DNA of 64,000 bases, taken from assembly GCA_036003045.1 (NCBI GenBank), contig DASYSS010000007.1, positions 1 to 64,000 on the forward strand, in the 5' to 3' direction. The notes below the pieces were generated by a model. It was not told the DNA's origin, ran no database searches, and saw only the letters and a program-made list of their open reading frames with translations. The position numbers and the translations under genes are program-made. This DNA is from Gemmatimonadaceae bacterium (GTDB lineage Bacteria > Gemmatimonadota > Gemmatimonadetes > Gemmatimonadales > Gemmatimonadaceae). Of the stretch, positions 25,143 through 32,958 are shown piece after piece. Position 1 is the first letter of the stretch, and every line of letters begins with the position of its first letter.

Positions 25143-26498
25143 GTGAGTCGCGCCGTCTATCGAGCGGTATCAGTGCGGCAATCGCTTCGCCGGCTCCGTC
25201 TTCGGCTCACGATCTGGTACGCCGGAACGTTTCTCGTCATCCTGGCACTGCTCGGTATCGGCATATTCGCGACGATTACCGCCCGATTCGACCGCGACCT
25301 CGACTCGTCGCTGATCGACGCGACGAAACAGCTGTCGCTGCTCGCTCGTGAGCGCGGCGTCGCGGCCGCCGTCGACGCGCTGCGAATTCCCGATCGGCGG
25401 CTCGCGATTGCCGACACGACAGGACGAACGATCGTCGGCGAGGCACTCGAGCCGTGGCTTCAGCGTCTTGTTCAGTCGGCCGCCCACGCCGGAGCGCGAG
25501 GGGAAAATCATCAGGAACGCGATCGCATTCTGCGGGCGCAAGCCGCTCCGTTCCGCCTCGATGACGGTCGCGCGTTCGTCGCGGTGTCCGTCGCCGACGA
25601 GATCGAGCTCGAGGATCGCTACATGGCGCTCATCGCCGAGCTCGCCGCTGCCGGCGTGATCGCGGCGGTCCTCGTGGCGATCGGCGGATGGATCGTCGCC
25701 GGGCAATCCACGGCTCCTGTAGAGCGAGCGATCGATCAAATGCGACGTTTCATGGCGGACGCGGCTCACGAGCTTCGCACGCCGCTCACCGTCGTGCGCA
25801 GTCGCGCCGAGGTCGCGCTCCAGCGCTCGCGCTCGGCGGACGATTACGCGGACGCGCTACGCGGCATCGAACGCGAGACGATTCGCCTCGGACGTATCGT
25901 CGAGGATCTGTTGACGCTGGCCCGCGCCGACGCCGGGCAACGGCCGATCGAGCGGGAGCGGGTTTTCCTGGACGACGCCGCTCTCGACGCGGCCGACGCG
26001 GCGCGCGTGATCGCAGAACGAAAGGGCGTCCGCCTCGAGGTTTCCGACTTCGAGGAGTCGCCGGTCGTCGGAGATGCTGCGCTGCTGCGACAGCTTGGGC
26101 TCATCCTGCTCGACAATGCAGTCAAGTTCACACCGCCCGGCGGAGTCGTTCGCATCGCGGTCCGCGTCGCCAACGGCGCGCCGACGATCGTGGTGTCGGA
26201 TACCGGGGTAGGGATCGGTCCCGACGAGCTTCCGAGGATCTTCGAGCGATTCTATCGAGGCGACCCGTCGCGCACGCGGTCGGACGGAGGAACGACGGAA
26301 GGGGCAGGGCTCGGGCTATCGATCGCCAAGTGGATAGCGGAGGAGCACCGCGCGGAGATACTCGTCTTGTCGAGAATCGGGGTTGGGACAGAAATGAAGG
26401 TGGAGTTTCCGACGACGAACGGCGCTGGGGATCGCGGCCATTCGGCCGGTCGTCTCGAACCGGAGAGTACGGCTGCGCGCTCGAAATCGGACGTCTGA
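25143..26498 (+). CDS. Two-component sensor histidine kinase
   Basis: A 451-residue membrane kinase starting at GTG. The first TM is at about 22-45 (WYAGTFLVILALLGIGIFA), followed by a periplasmic domain at about 46-160 and a second TM at about 165-187. The H-box is MADAAHELRTPLTVVRSRAE, with N-box LLDNAVKFTPPGG and ATP motifs DTGVGIG, FERFYRGD and GAGLGLSIAKWI. It probably phosphorylates the response regulator at 23845, despite the intervening antisense gene. The last residues (AARSKSDV) are read from a family D repeat that contains the stop, so the gene's end has been captured by the repeat. Confidence 0.88.
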   Translation: MSRAVYRAVSVRQSLRRLRLRLTIWYAGTFLVILALLGIGIFATITARFDRDLDSSLIDATKQLSLLARERGVAAAVDALRIPDRRLAIADTTGRTIVGEALEPWLQRLVQSAAHAGARGENHQERDRILRAQAAPFRLDDGRAFVAVSVADEIELEDRYMALIAELAAAGVIAAVLVAIGGWIVAGQSTAPVERAIDQMRRFMADAAHELRTPLTVVRSRAEVALQRSRSADDYADALRGIERETIRLGRIVEDLLTLARADAGQRPIERERVFLDDAALDAADAARVIAERKGVRLEVSDFEESPVVGDAALLRQLGLILLDNAVKFTPPGGVVRIAVRVANGAPTIVVSDTGVGIGPDELPRIFERFYRGDPSRTRSDGGTTEGAGLGLSIAKWIAEEHRAEILVLSRIGVGTEMKVEFPTTNGAGDRGHSAGRLEPESTAARSKSDV

Positions 26499-26668
26499 TA
26501 TCGGATATCTGACGTCAGTCCCGGCGTGACAGGGCGGGGCGCCATGGCGAGCCGGCATCCCACCCGCAAACGCCGGGTCTGATGTCCGACGTCGGATATC
26601 AGACGTCCGATTTCGAGCGGAAAGCCGTACCATCCGAGCCAAGGCAGACCTCAGAATGGCCGCGAAAC
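26431..26668. repeat. Family D repeat copy 3 (empty hairpin)
   Basis: Left arm at about 26437-26530 reads GGCCATTC, TACGGCTGCGCGCTCGAAAT, GACGTCTGATATCGGATATC and CGGCGTGACAGG. Right arm at about 26570-26668 is the complement: GGTCTGATGTCCGACGTCGG, ATTTCGAGCGGAAAGCCGTA and GCAGACCTCAGAATGGCC. The element overlaps the 3' end of the histidine kinase gene. Nothing resembling a gene lies in its centre. Confidence 0.8.
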
Positions 26669-26714
26669 CGGCCTCGAGTCTGGCCTCTTTCCTGCCTGAG
26701 CACTGCTGGCTGGG

Positions 26715-26748
26715 TGTCATTCCCGTGACAGGTCCGGCTCGCTAGGAT
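26715..26748 (+). promoter_or_regulatory. Candidate operator-promoter of TolC-adaptor-RND operon
   Basis: TGTCA-TTCCCG-TGACA, a dyad with 5-base arms and a 6-base centre, followed by GGTCCGG and TAGGAT (possible -10) 30 bases before the TolC start. It is closely similar to the site at 23511 before the PepSY/response-regulator genes. This suggests shared control. Confidence 0.42.
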
Positions 26749-26777
26749 CAAGCGTTCCCGGCCACACGCCAGAGGTC

Positions 26778-27986
26778 ATGCGCCTTCTGATTCCGACCGT
26801 GGCGCTCTGCGCGACCGTGGGTGTGGCCGCGAGTGCGCCCGGACAGCAAACCAGGCTCACACGCGCCCAAGCCGTGCGGACCGCGCTCACGCGTGGGACG
26901 CGGATCGCCGTTGCAGCGGCGGACACGGCTGTGGCGGCGGCGCAGGTTGTGGCCGCCCACGTCTTTCCCGATCCATCGTTCGCGGCGAGCTACAGCAAAG
27001 CCGTTCCGACGCAGCACTATTCGCTCGAAATCCCGCTGGAGTTTCCATGGTTGCGGCGTCCTCGCTCGCAGTCCGCCGCGTTCGAGCTCCAAGCGGCGCG
27101 CGTCAAGTTTTTTCTCGCTCGAGCTACGGTCGGACTCGACGCCGACACCACCTACACGCGCGCGATCGCCGCGCGCGAACACCTCGCGCTTTCGCGTCGC
27201 AACGCGCTGGATGGAGATAGCCTGCTGCACATGGTCGAGCGGCGGCGCGCGGCCGGCGACGCGAGCGACATGGACGTCGAACTGGCGCGGGTGAACGCCG
27301 GCCAGCAGCAGAATACGGCGGCGGGGGATTCGCTCACCTGGATCTCGACGCTGCTCGACCTTCAGGCGACGCTCGGCTACACCAGCGAGGACCTCGAGAT
27401 CACGGCGGTCGACTCGCTGGAGACGCCCCCTGAAGCACTCCCACCCGCTCAAGCGACGCTCAGCGAGACCGCGGCGTCGCTGTCGCTCACGGCCGCCTCG
27501 CTCAACTCGCAGGCACACCGTCACTCCGTGTTCTCCGCGCCGACCGTCTCGTTCGGCTTCGAGCACGGCGATCCTGACCAGCCGGGGATTCTGCCGACGT
27601 TCGGTCTTGGCCTCTCGCTCCCGATCTTCAATCGCCAGCGCGGCGAAATCCTCGTGGCCCAAGCCCAGCGGATCAAAGCGGAGGCCGAGCTGACGCAGGC
27701 ACAAGTCGAGGCGCGCAACGAGATCGCACACGGCAAGCGAGAACGTGAGAACGCGCTCGCGAAAGTCGCCCGCGACCGCCAGCTCATCGTCAGCGCGGAT
27801 CACGTGGCGGCCATGTCGCTCGTGGCGTACCGCGAAGGAGCGGCGTCACTCCCCAACGTTCTCGAGGCGCAGCGGTCCTCGCGCGACGTTCGCGCGCAGT
27901 ACATCGACGACCTCGCTGCGGCATGGATTGCGACGGCGGAGCTTCGCGTGTTTTCGCTCACCCCCAGCTCGCAGCTCCTCCCATGA
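26778..27986 (+). CDS. TolC-family outer-membrane efflux channel
   Basis: A 402-residue exported protein, signal peptide about 1-22 (VAASAPGQQ). It has two long helical repeats of outer-membrane efflux type, with coiled-coil-like stretches such as RIKAEAELTQAQVEARNEIA and the closing repeat around LPNVLEAQRSSRDVRAQYID. Within the trimer it would form the outer-membrane and periplasmic duct for the pump encoded downstream. It is a little shorter than E. coli TolC. Its stop overlaps the adaptor start (ATGA). A dyad motif upstream resembles that before the two-component genes. Confidence 0.85.
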   Translation: MRLLIPTVALCATVGVAASAPGQQTRLTRAQAVRTALTRGTRIAVAAADTAVAAAQVVAAHVFPDPSFAASYSKAVPTQHYSLEIPLEFPWLRRPRSQSAAFELQAARVKFFLARATVGLDADTTYTRAIAAREHLALSRRNALDGDSLLHMVERRRAAGDASDMDVELARVNAGQQQNTAAGDSLTWISTLLDLQATLGYTSEDLEITAVDSLETPPEALPPAQATLSETAASLSLTAASLNSQAHRHSVFSAPTVSFGFEHGDPDQPGILPTFGLGLSLPIFNRQRGEILVAQAQRIKAEAELTQAQVEARNEIAHGKRERENALAKVARDRQLIVSADHVAAMSLVAYREGAASLPNVLEAQRSSRDVRAQYIDDLAAAWIATAELRVFSLTPSSQLLP

Positions 27987-29101
27987 AACGTCGATCTCGC
28001 GAAGCGGCCGTCGTGGGCCGCGCCGCCCTTGCGCTGGCATTCGCGCTGGCCACCAGCTGCAAGTCCAAGGGGGGCGGGGAGGGCGACGCCGAAGGCGAGG
28101 CCAAGCCGGTCGTCGCGGCGCAAACGATCGTCGTGACGCCTCAACCGTTTACCGAAATGCTCGGCGCGATCGGGACAGTCTCGCCACGCCCCGGACACGT
28201 CGCAGCCCCGAGCGCACCGGCGCCAGGACGCGTGGCCAACATAGCGGTCGCAGTCGGGCAGTCGGTTCAAGCGGGCCAGCCGCTCATCGAGCTGGAGCAG
28301 CAGACCTTCGAAGCGGCGCGGCGGAGCGCCGACGCGGCGCTGGCCGCCGCCGAGAAAAACGCCGAGCGTCAGGAGCGCCTCGCGAAAGATGGCATCGTGC
28401 CGCCGAAGGACGCCGAAACCGCGCGCGCCGAAGCGGAGAAGGCGCGGGCAGACGCGATGGCGGCTCGGCGCTCCGAACAGTTGGCGACCATTCGCTCGCC
28501 GATCAAAGGCGTCGTGACCCGGCTCTCGACGACGCTCGGCGCCTCGGTGGATCCGTCGCAGCCGCTCGTCGAGGTCTCGGACCCGCTTGCGGTGGACGTG
28601 CTGCTCAGCGTGACGCCCACCGATGCGGCGCGCGTACGGCAGGGTATGCGGGTCACGCTCAGCGCAGGGCAGGGCGCCGGCGGTGAGGCGCTCGGGTTCG
28701 GATCGGTCGCGGAGATCGCGGGCACCGTCGACACGACCACGCGCAGCGTGGAGATCCGCGTGCGTGCCCCGTCTACGCGGCGGGAGCTGCGAATCGGCGA
28801 GACGGTGTTCGGATCGATTGCCGTGGTCACGCGCGCGCATGCCATCGTCGTCCCGGCGGACGCCGTCGTACCGGAGGGAGACGGCTTCAAGGTTTTCGTC
28901 GTGGACAGCGGTGGCATCGCGCACGAGCAAGCCGTGAAAGTCGGATCGAGGAGTGCCACCGGCGTCGAGATCCTCGAGGGACTTTCGCCGGGGGATCGCG
29001 TCGTGACATTCGGCGCGTACGGCATGGAAGACAGCGCCAAGGTCGTTCCGATGAACGCCGGTAAGACGCCGGGCAAGCCGGATTCGGCGGATAAGCCATG
29101 A
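27983..29101 (+). CDS. RND efflux periplasmic adaptor lipoprotein
   Basis: A 372-residue membrane-fusion protein. The lipoprotein signal ends at a Cys in ALATSCKSK. Lipoyl halves are at about 80-110 (GRVANIAVAVGQSVQAGQPL) and about 165-190 (TIRSPIKGVVTRLSTTLGAS), flanking a short Ala/Glu/Lys-rich helical hairpin. A beta-barrel and a C-terminal proximal domain (GVEILEGLSPGDRVVTFG) follow. The ATG overlaps the TolC stop, and its own stop overlaps the permease start (both ATGA), so all three genes are tightly coupled. Confidence 0.88.
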   Translation: MKRRSREAAVVGRAALALAFALATSCKSKGGGEGDAEGEAKPVVAAQTIVVTPQPFTEMLGAIGTVSPRPGHVAAPSAPAPGRVANIAVAVGQSVQAGQPLIELEQQTFEAARRSADAALAAAEKNAERQERLAKDGIVPPKDAETARAEAEKARADAMAARRSEQLATIRSPIKGVVTRLSTTLGASVDPSQPLVEVSDPLAVDVLLSVTPTDAARVRQGMRVTLSAGQGAGGEALGFGSVAEIAGTVDTTTRSVEIRVRAPSTRRELRIGETVFGSIAVVTRAHAIVVPADAVVPEGDGFKVFVVDSGGIAHEQAVKVGSRSATGVEILEGLSPGDRVVTFGAYGMEDSAKVVPMNAGKTPGKPDSADKP

Positions 29102-32100
29102 CCGACGTCGAGGTCGGCAAGAAGCGATCGCTGTTCGGCGTCCTCGCGCAGCAACGCCGGTTCATCTACATGGCGACGCTGGTGCTCAGTGCCGCCGGAA
29201 TCTGGTACGCGACTCGGCTCCCGTCGGCGATCTACCCGGAGCTGACGTTCTCGCGAATCACGGTCGTGGCCGAGGGCACGTCGCTCGGCGCTCGGCAGAT
29301 TCTCTTCACGGTGACGCGGCCGATCGAAGAGGCGGTGAGCATCGTGCCCGGCGTGACGCGCGTGCAGTCGCGATCGATCAGGTCAGGAAGCGAGACGAAC
29401 ATCACGTTCAGCTCGTCGACCGACATGATCTACGCGCTCCAGCAAGTGCAGGCGCGCGTCAATCAGATTCGCGGCGACCTTCCGGCCGGACTCGACATCG
29501 AGATCGAGCGCCTCACGCCGTCGCTCTTCCCGATTCTCTCGTACAACCTCGAGGGCGGCGATCCAGCACGGCTGTACGACATCGCGCGCTACCAGATCAA
29601 GCCGCTCATCTCGCGCGTGCCGGGGGTCGGGCGCGTCGACGTGATGGGCAGCGACGTGGCCGAGATCGAGGTCATCGCGGATCCGGCGCGCCTGGCGGCG
29701 CAGCAGCTCACGTATCAGGACCTGGCGACGGCAATTCAGTCCGCGACGACGGTCGAAGCGGTCGGCCGAATGCCGCGCGACTATCGGCAATACCTGATCG
29801 TCACCACGACCGAGGCGCACTCGACCGACGACGTGGCGAACATCGTCGTGAGTCGCGGGCTACGGGTGGGCGACCTGGCGACTGTCCGATCGGGCACGGA
29901 AGACCACACCCGCATCATCGCCGGCGACGGACGTCCCGCGGCGCTCATCAACATCACCCGCCAGATCGGCGGCAACACGCTCGAGATCGCCGACAGCGTC
30001 GCGCGCGTCGCGGCGTCGCTGCGCAAAACGCTGCCGGCGGGCACGATTCTCAAGGCCGTCTACGACCAGGCGTCGCTCGTCCGCGAGGCCGTGACGTCGG
30101 TGCGCGACGCGATGATCATCGGCGCGGTCCTCGCCGTGATCATCCTGCTGCTCTTCCTGCGGCATGCGCGCATCACGGCGATCAGCGCGTCGTCGATTCC
30201 AATCACGATGGCGATGACCGTGTTCGTGATGTCGCTCATCGGCCAGACGTTCAACCTGATGACGCTCGGCGCGATGGCGATCGCCATCGGCCTCGTGATC
30301 GACGACGCCGTGGTGATCACCGAGAACATCGTCCGCCACTCGCATCTGACAAAGGACCGGCCGATCGCGATTCGGGACGCGGTGCAGGAGCTGATCTGGC
30401 CCGTGACGTCGTCGACGATCACGACGGTCGTCGTCTTCCTGCCGCTCGGCTTGCTCACCGGCGTCGAGGGACAGTTCTTCCACGCGCTGTCGATCACGCT
30501 CACCATCGCCGTCCTCGTCTCGCTCGTCGTCGCGCTGACGATCATCCCGCTCCTCAGCGAGCAGTTCCTTCGCGAGGAGGACATCGAGGCCGCCGCCGAA
30601 TCCGGACAACCCGACGGGAAGCCCGGCATCACGGCGCGAATGGGCGGCTGGATCGACGCGCTCTCGGACCGATATGAGAGCGCGCTCGGTGCGTCGCTTC
30701 GCCACGCGCGCTGGATGATTCTGATCGCGCTGGTTTTGGTCGGCGCGGGCGTCGTCGTTCACCGATTCGTGCCGACGGGATTTCTCCCGGAGATCGACGA
30801 GGGCGCGTTCGTCTTCGACTACTTCGCGCCGGGCGGAACGGCGCTCGCCGAGACGGATCGGCAGCTCCACATCGTCGAGAAGATCTTCGCCCAGACGCCG
30901 GAGATCACCGGTACATCGCGGCGGCTCGGCGCGGAGCTGGGTCTCTTCGCAACGCAGCAGAATCGCGGCGACATGGTCGTGCGGCTCAAGCCGGAGAGCC
31001 AGCGGGCTCGCTCCACGGCGCAAGTGATCGACGACGTGCGCCCGAAGATTCAGGCCGCCGTGCCGCGGCTCCGCATCGAGTTCGTGCAGATCCTGTCGGA
31101 CGTCATCAACGACCTCGCCGGCGCGGCGCGTCCCGTCGAGATCAAGATGTTCGGCCCGGACCTCAACGCGCTCGAAGCATACGCCAAGTCGCTCGACCCG
31201 AAGCTCGCCAAGGTCGAGGGGCTCGAGGACTTGTTCAACGGCGTGAGCGAGCCCGGCGCGGAGCTCGAGATGACGATCAACCAGGCGGAGGCGAACCGCG
31301 TGGGTCTCACGCCCGCGCAGGTCGCCGACGAGGCGGGCGGTGCGTTGCTGGGGCAGCCCGCCGGGGAAATTCGTTTGGACGACCGGGCGGTCGGCATTCG
31401 CGTTCGCGCGCCCGACTCCGTGCGGTTCGACTCGAGGCTCCTCGGATCGATTCCGATTTTCTCCGCGCAGACCCACGCGTCGGTTCCACTCGGCACCTTG
31501 GCCACATTCGAGCCCACCGAGACCCGCGCCGAGTTGCTGCGCGAGAATCAGCAGCAGCTGATCATCGCCACGTCGGACCTCGGCGAGGTGTCGCTCAGCG
31601 CCGTGATGGCGGACGTGCGCGCGATTCTCGCCGAGAATCCGCCGCCGCAGGGGATTCGCGTGGAGATCGGCGGGCAGTACGCGGGGCAGCAGGCGGCGTT
31701 CAAAGCGCTGCTGCTCGTGCTCGCCTTGGCGGCGGCGAGCGTGATCGCGGTGATGGTGATCCAATTCCAATCGTTCATCGAACCGCTCGTCGTCCTGCTC
31801 GCGGCGCCGCTGTCGTTCGTCGGCGCGATGCTGCTTCTGCTCGTCACCGGAACGCCGCTCAACGTGTCGTCGTTCATGGGATTGATTTTGTTGGTTGGAC
31901 TGATCGTGAAGAACGGGATCATTTTGCTCGACTTCACGAAGCACTTGATGAAAGAGGCTGGCTTGCCGCTCGAGCAAGCGCTTCGCGAGGCGGCGCGAAT
32001 CCGTCTGCGCCCGATCCTCATGACGACGTTGTGCACGTTGTTCGGCCTGCTGCCGTTGGCGCTGGGAATCGGGGCAGGGAGCGACCTGCAGCGCCCACTT

Positions 32101-32250
32101 GCGCTCGCCGTCATCGGCGGGCTCGCGCTGTCGACGCCGATCACGCTGTTCGTCGTGCCGAGTCTCTTGGTCGCGATTCGCGGCCGAGACTACGCGACGG
32201 TGGGAGATCGGTTCAGCGCAGCAGCACCAACGCCCGCACCGAACCCCTAA
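29098..32250 (+). CDS. RND efflux permease 3
   Basis: A 1050-residue RND transporter completing the TolC-adaptor-permease operon. TM4 carries the acidic pair in AIGLVIDDAVVITENIVRH, and TM10 the lysine in VGLIVKNGIILLDFTKH. Two periplasmic porter domains are present. It is more distant from the two MdtBC-like permeases of this window than they are from each other. The DD pair in TM4 is like drug or general exporters rather than the CusA/CzcA metal type, so I do not assign metals. It starts at an ATG overlapping the adaptor stop. A family C repeat follows. Confidence 0.9.
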   Translation: MTDVEVGKKRSLFGVLAQQRRFIYMATLVLSAAGIWYATRLPSAIYPELTFSRITVVAEGTSLGARQILFTVTRPIEEAVSIVPGVTRVQSRSIRSGSETNITFSSSTDMIYALQQVQARVNQIRGDLPAGLDIEIERLTPSLFPILSYNLEGGDPARLYDIARYQIKPLISRVPGVGRVDVMGSDVAEIEVIADPARLAAQQLTYQDLATAIQSATTVEAVGRMPRDYRQYLIVTTTEAHSTDDVANIVVSRGLRVGDLATVRSGTEDHTRIIAGDGRPAALINITRQIGGNTLEIADSVARVAASLRKTLPAGTILKAVYDQASLVREAVTSVRDAMIIGAVLAVIILLLFLRHARITAISASSIPITMAMTVFVMSLIGQTFNLMTLGAMAIAIGLVIDDAVVITENIVRHSHLTKDRPIAIRDAVQELIWPVTSSTITTVVVFLPLGLLTGVEGQFFHALSITLTIAVLVSLVVALTIIPLLSEQFLREEDIEAAAESGQPDGKPGITARMGGWIDALSDRYESALGASLRHARWMILIALVLVGAGVVVHRFVPTGFLPEIDEGAFVFDYFAPGGTALAETDRQLHIVEKIFAQTPEITGTSRRLGAELGLFATQQNRGDMVVRLKPESQRARSTAQVIDDVRPKIQAAVPRLRIEFVQILSDVINDLAGAARPVEIKMFGPDLNALEAYAKSLDPKLAKVEGLEDLFNGVSEPGAELEMTINQAEANRVGLTPAQVADEAGGALLGQPAGEIRLDDRAVGIRVRAPDSVRFDSRLLGSIPIFSAQTHASVPLGTLATFEPTETRAELLRENQQQLIIATSDLGEVSLSAVMADVRAILAENPPPQGIRVEIGGQYAGQQAAFKALLLVLALAAASVIAVMVIQFQSFIEPLVVLLAAPLSFVGAMLLLLVTGTPLNVSSFMGLILLVGLIVKNGIILLDFTKHLMKEAGLPLEQALREAARIRLRPILMTTLCTLFGLLPLALGIGAGSDLQRPLALAVIGGLALSTPITLFVVPSLLVAIRGRDYATVGDRFSAAAPTPAPNP

Positions 32251-32299
32251 CGGCGCGTGTGGGATCGCTCACGCACGCGCGACGATCTCGGATGAGGAA

Positions 32300-32388
32300 G
32301 CGAGCCTAGCCTTGAGCGGCAGCTTTGAGCAGAAGCTGTGAGCTTGGCTCAGCTCATGCTGAGGGCTGATGCTCGCGGCTAGGCTCGC
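32300..32388. repeat. Family C inverted element 1
   Basis: Perfect 11-base outer arms GCGAGCCTAGC (32300-32310) and GCTAGGCTCGC (32378-32388), enclosing AGCT-rich repeats (TGAGCGGCAGCTTTGAGCAG on the left, CTCAGCTCATGCTGAGGGCT on the right). The same arms occur at 37547-37675. It lies in the 222-base gap between the RND operon and the AHSA1-domain gene, and may fold as a transcript-end hairpin. Confidence 0.82.
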
Positions 32389-32472
32389 GTCGCTCGTCGA
32401 GATGCGGGTCTTCGAGAGCTGAATCCGAACGTCCCTCGCTCCATTCTTTGCGCGAAAGCTCCGAGAGGCACG

Positions 32473-32958
32473 ATGACCAAGACCCTACGGAAAGCCGCCG
32501 TCACCACGCCCGCCGATCGGGAGACCCGCATCGAGCGAATCTTCGACGCGCCGCGCGATCGCGTCTGGCGCGCGGTCACCGATCCGACGCTCGTCGCGAA
32601 GTGGTGGGGGCGCGGCAACCCGCTCACCATCGAGCGAATGGAAGTAGAGAAAGGCGGTCATTGGCGCTACGTCGAGCACGCGCCCAACGGCCAGTCCCAC
32701 GGTTTCGAGGGACGCTACGCCGAGGTCACTCCGGAGAGCCGCATCGTTCAAACCTTCGAGTGGGACGGCATGCCGGGACACGTCTCTCTCGATACGATGA
32801 CGCTCGAAGACCTCGGCGACGGCCGGACGAAGCTCGTCATCGTCTCACTCTTCCATACCAACGAGGACCGCGACGGTATGCTGCAGTCGGGAATGGAGAG
32901 CGGCCTCAATGAGAGCTACGCGGCTCTCGACGAAGTGCTCGAGTCGCTTGCCGCTTGA
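32473..32958 (+). CDS. SRPBCC/AHSA1-domain protein
   Basis: A 161-residue START-like protein of the activator-of-Hsp90-ATPase-1 C-terminal family: the opening FDAPRDRVWRAVTDPTLVAKWWG, a central GGHWRYVEHAPNGQSHGFEG and a final amphipathic helix. Such proteins form a hydrophobic cavity and usually bind small ligands; a specific role cannot be given. GAGAGG lies 5 bases before the start. Its 3' end overlaps the ClC channel gene tail-to-tail by 53 bases. Confidence 0.85.
   Translation: MTKTLRKAAVTTPADRETRIERIFDAPRDRVWRAVTDPTLVAKWWGRGNPLTIERMEVEKGGHWRYVEHAPNGQSHGFEGRYAEVTPESRIVQTFEWDGMPGHVSLDTMTLEDLGDGRTKLVIVSLFHTNEDRDGMLQSGMESGLNESYAALDEVLESLAA

Noticed and set aside
29860-31977. Long minus-strand gene opposite RND permease 3
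   Set aside because: The same kind of GC-driven antisense open frame; the plus strand has all the conserved transporter motifs.
29098-32250. Heavy-metal (CusA/CzcA) RND exporter
   Set aside because: TM4 has the adjacent acidic pair VIDDAVV rather than the metal-type pattern, and no metal-binding gene is nearby.
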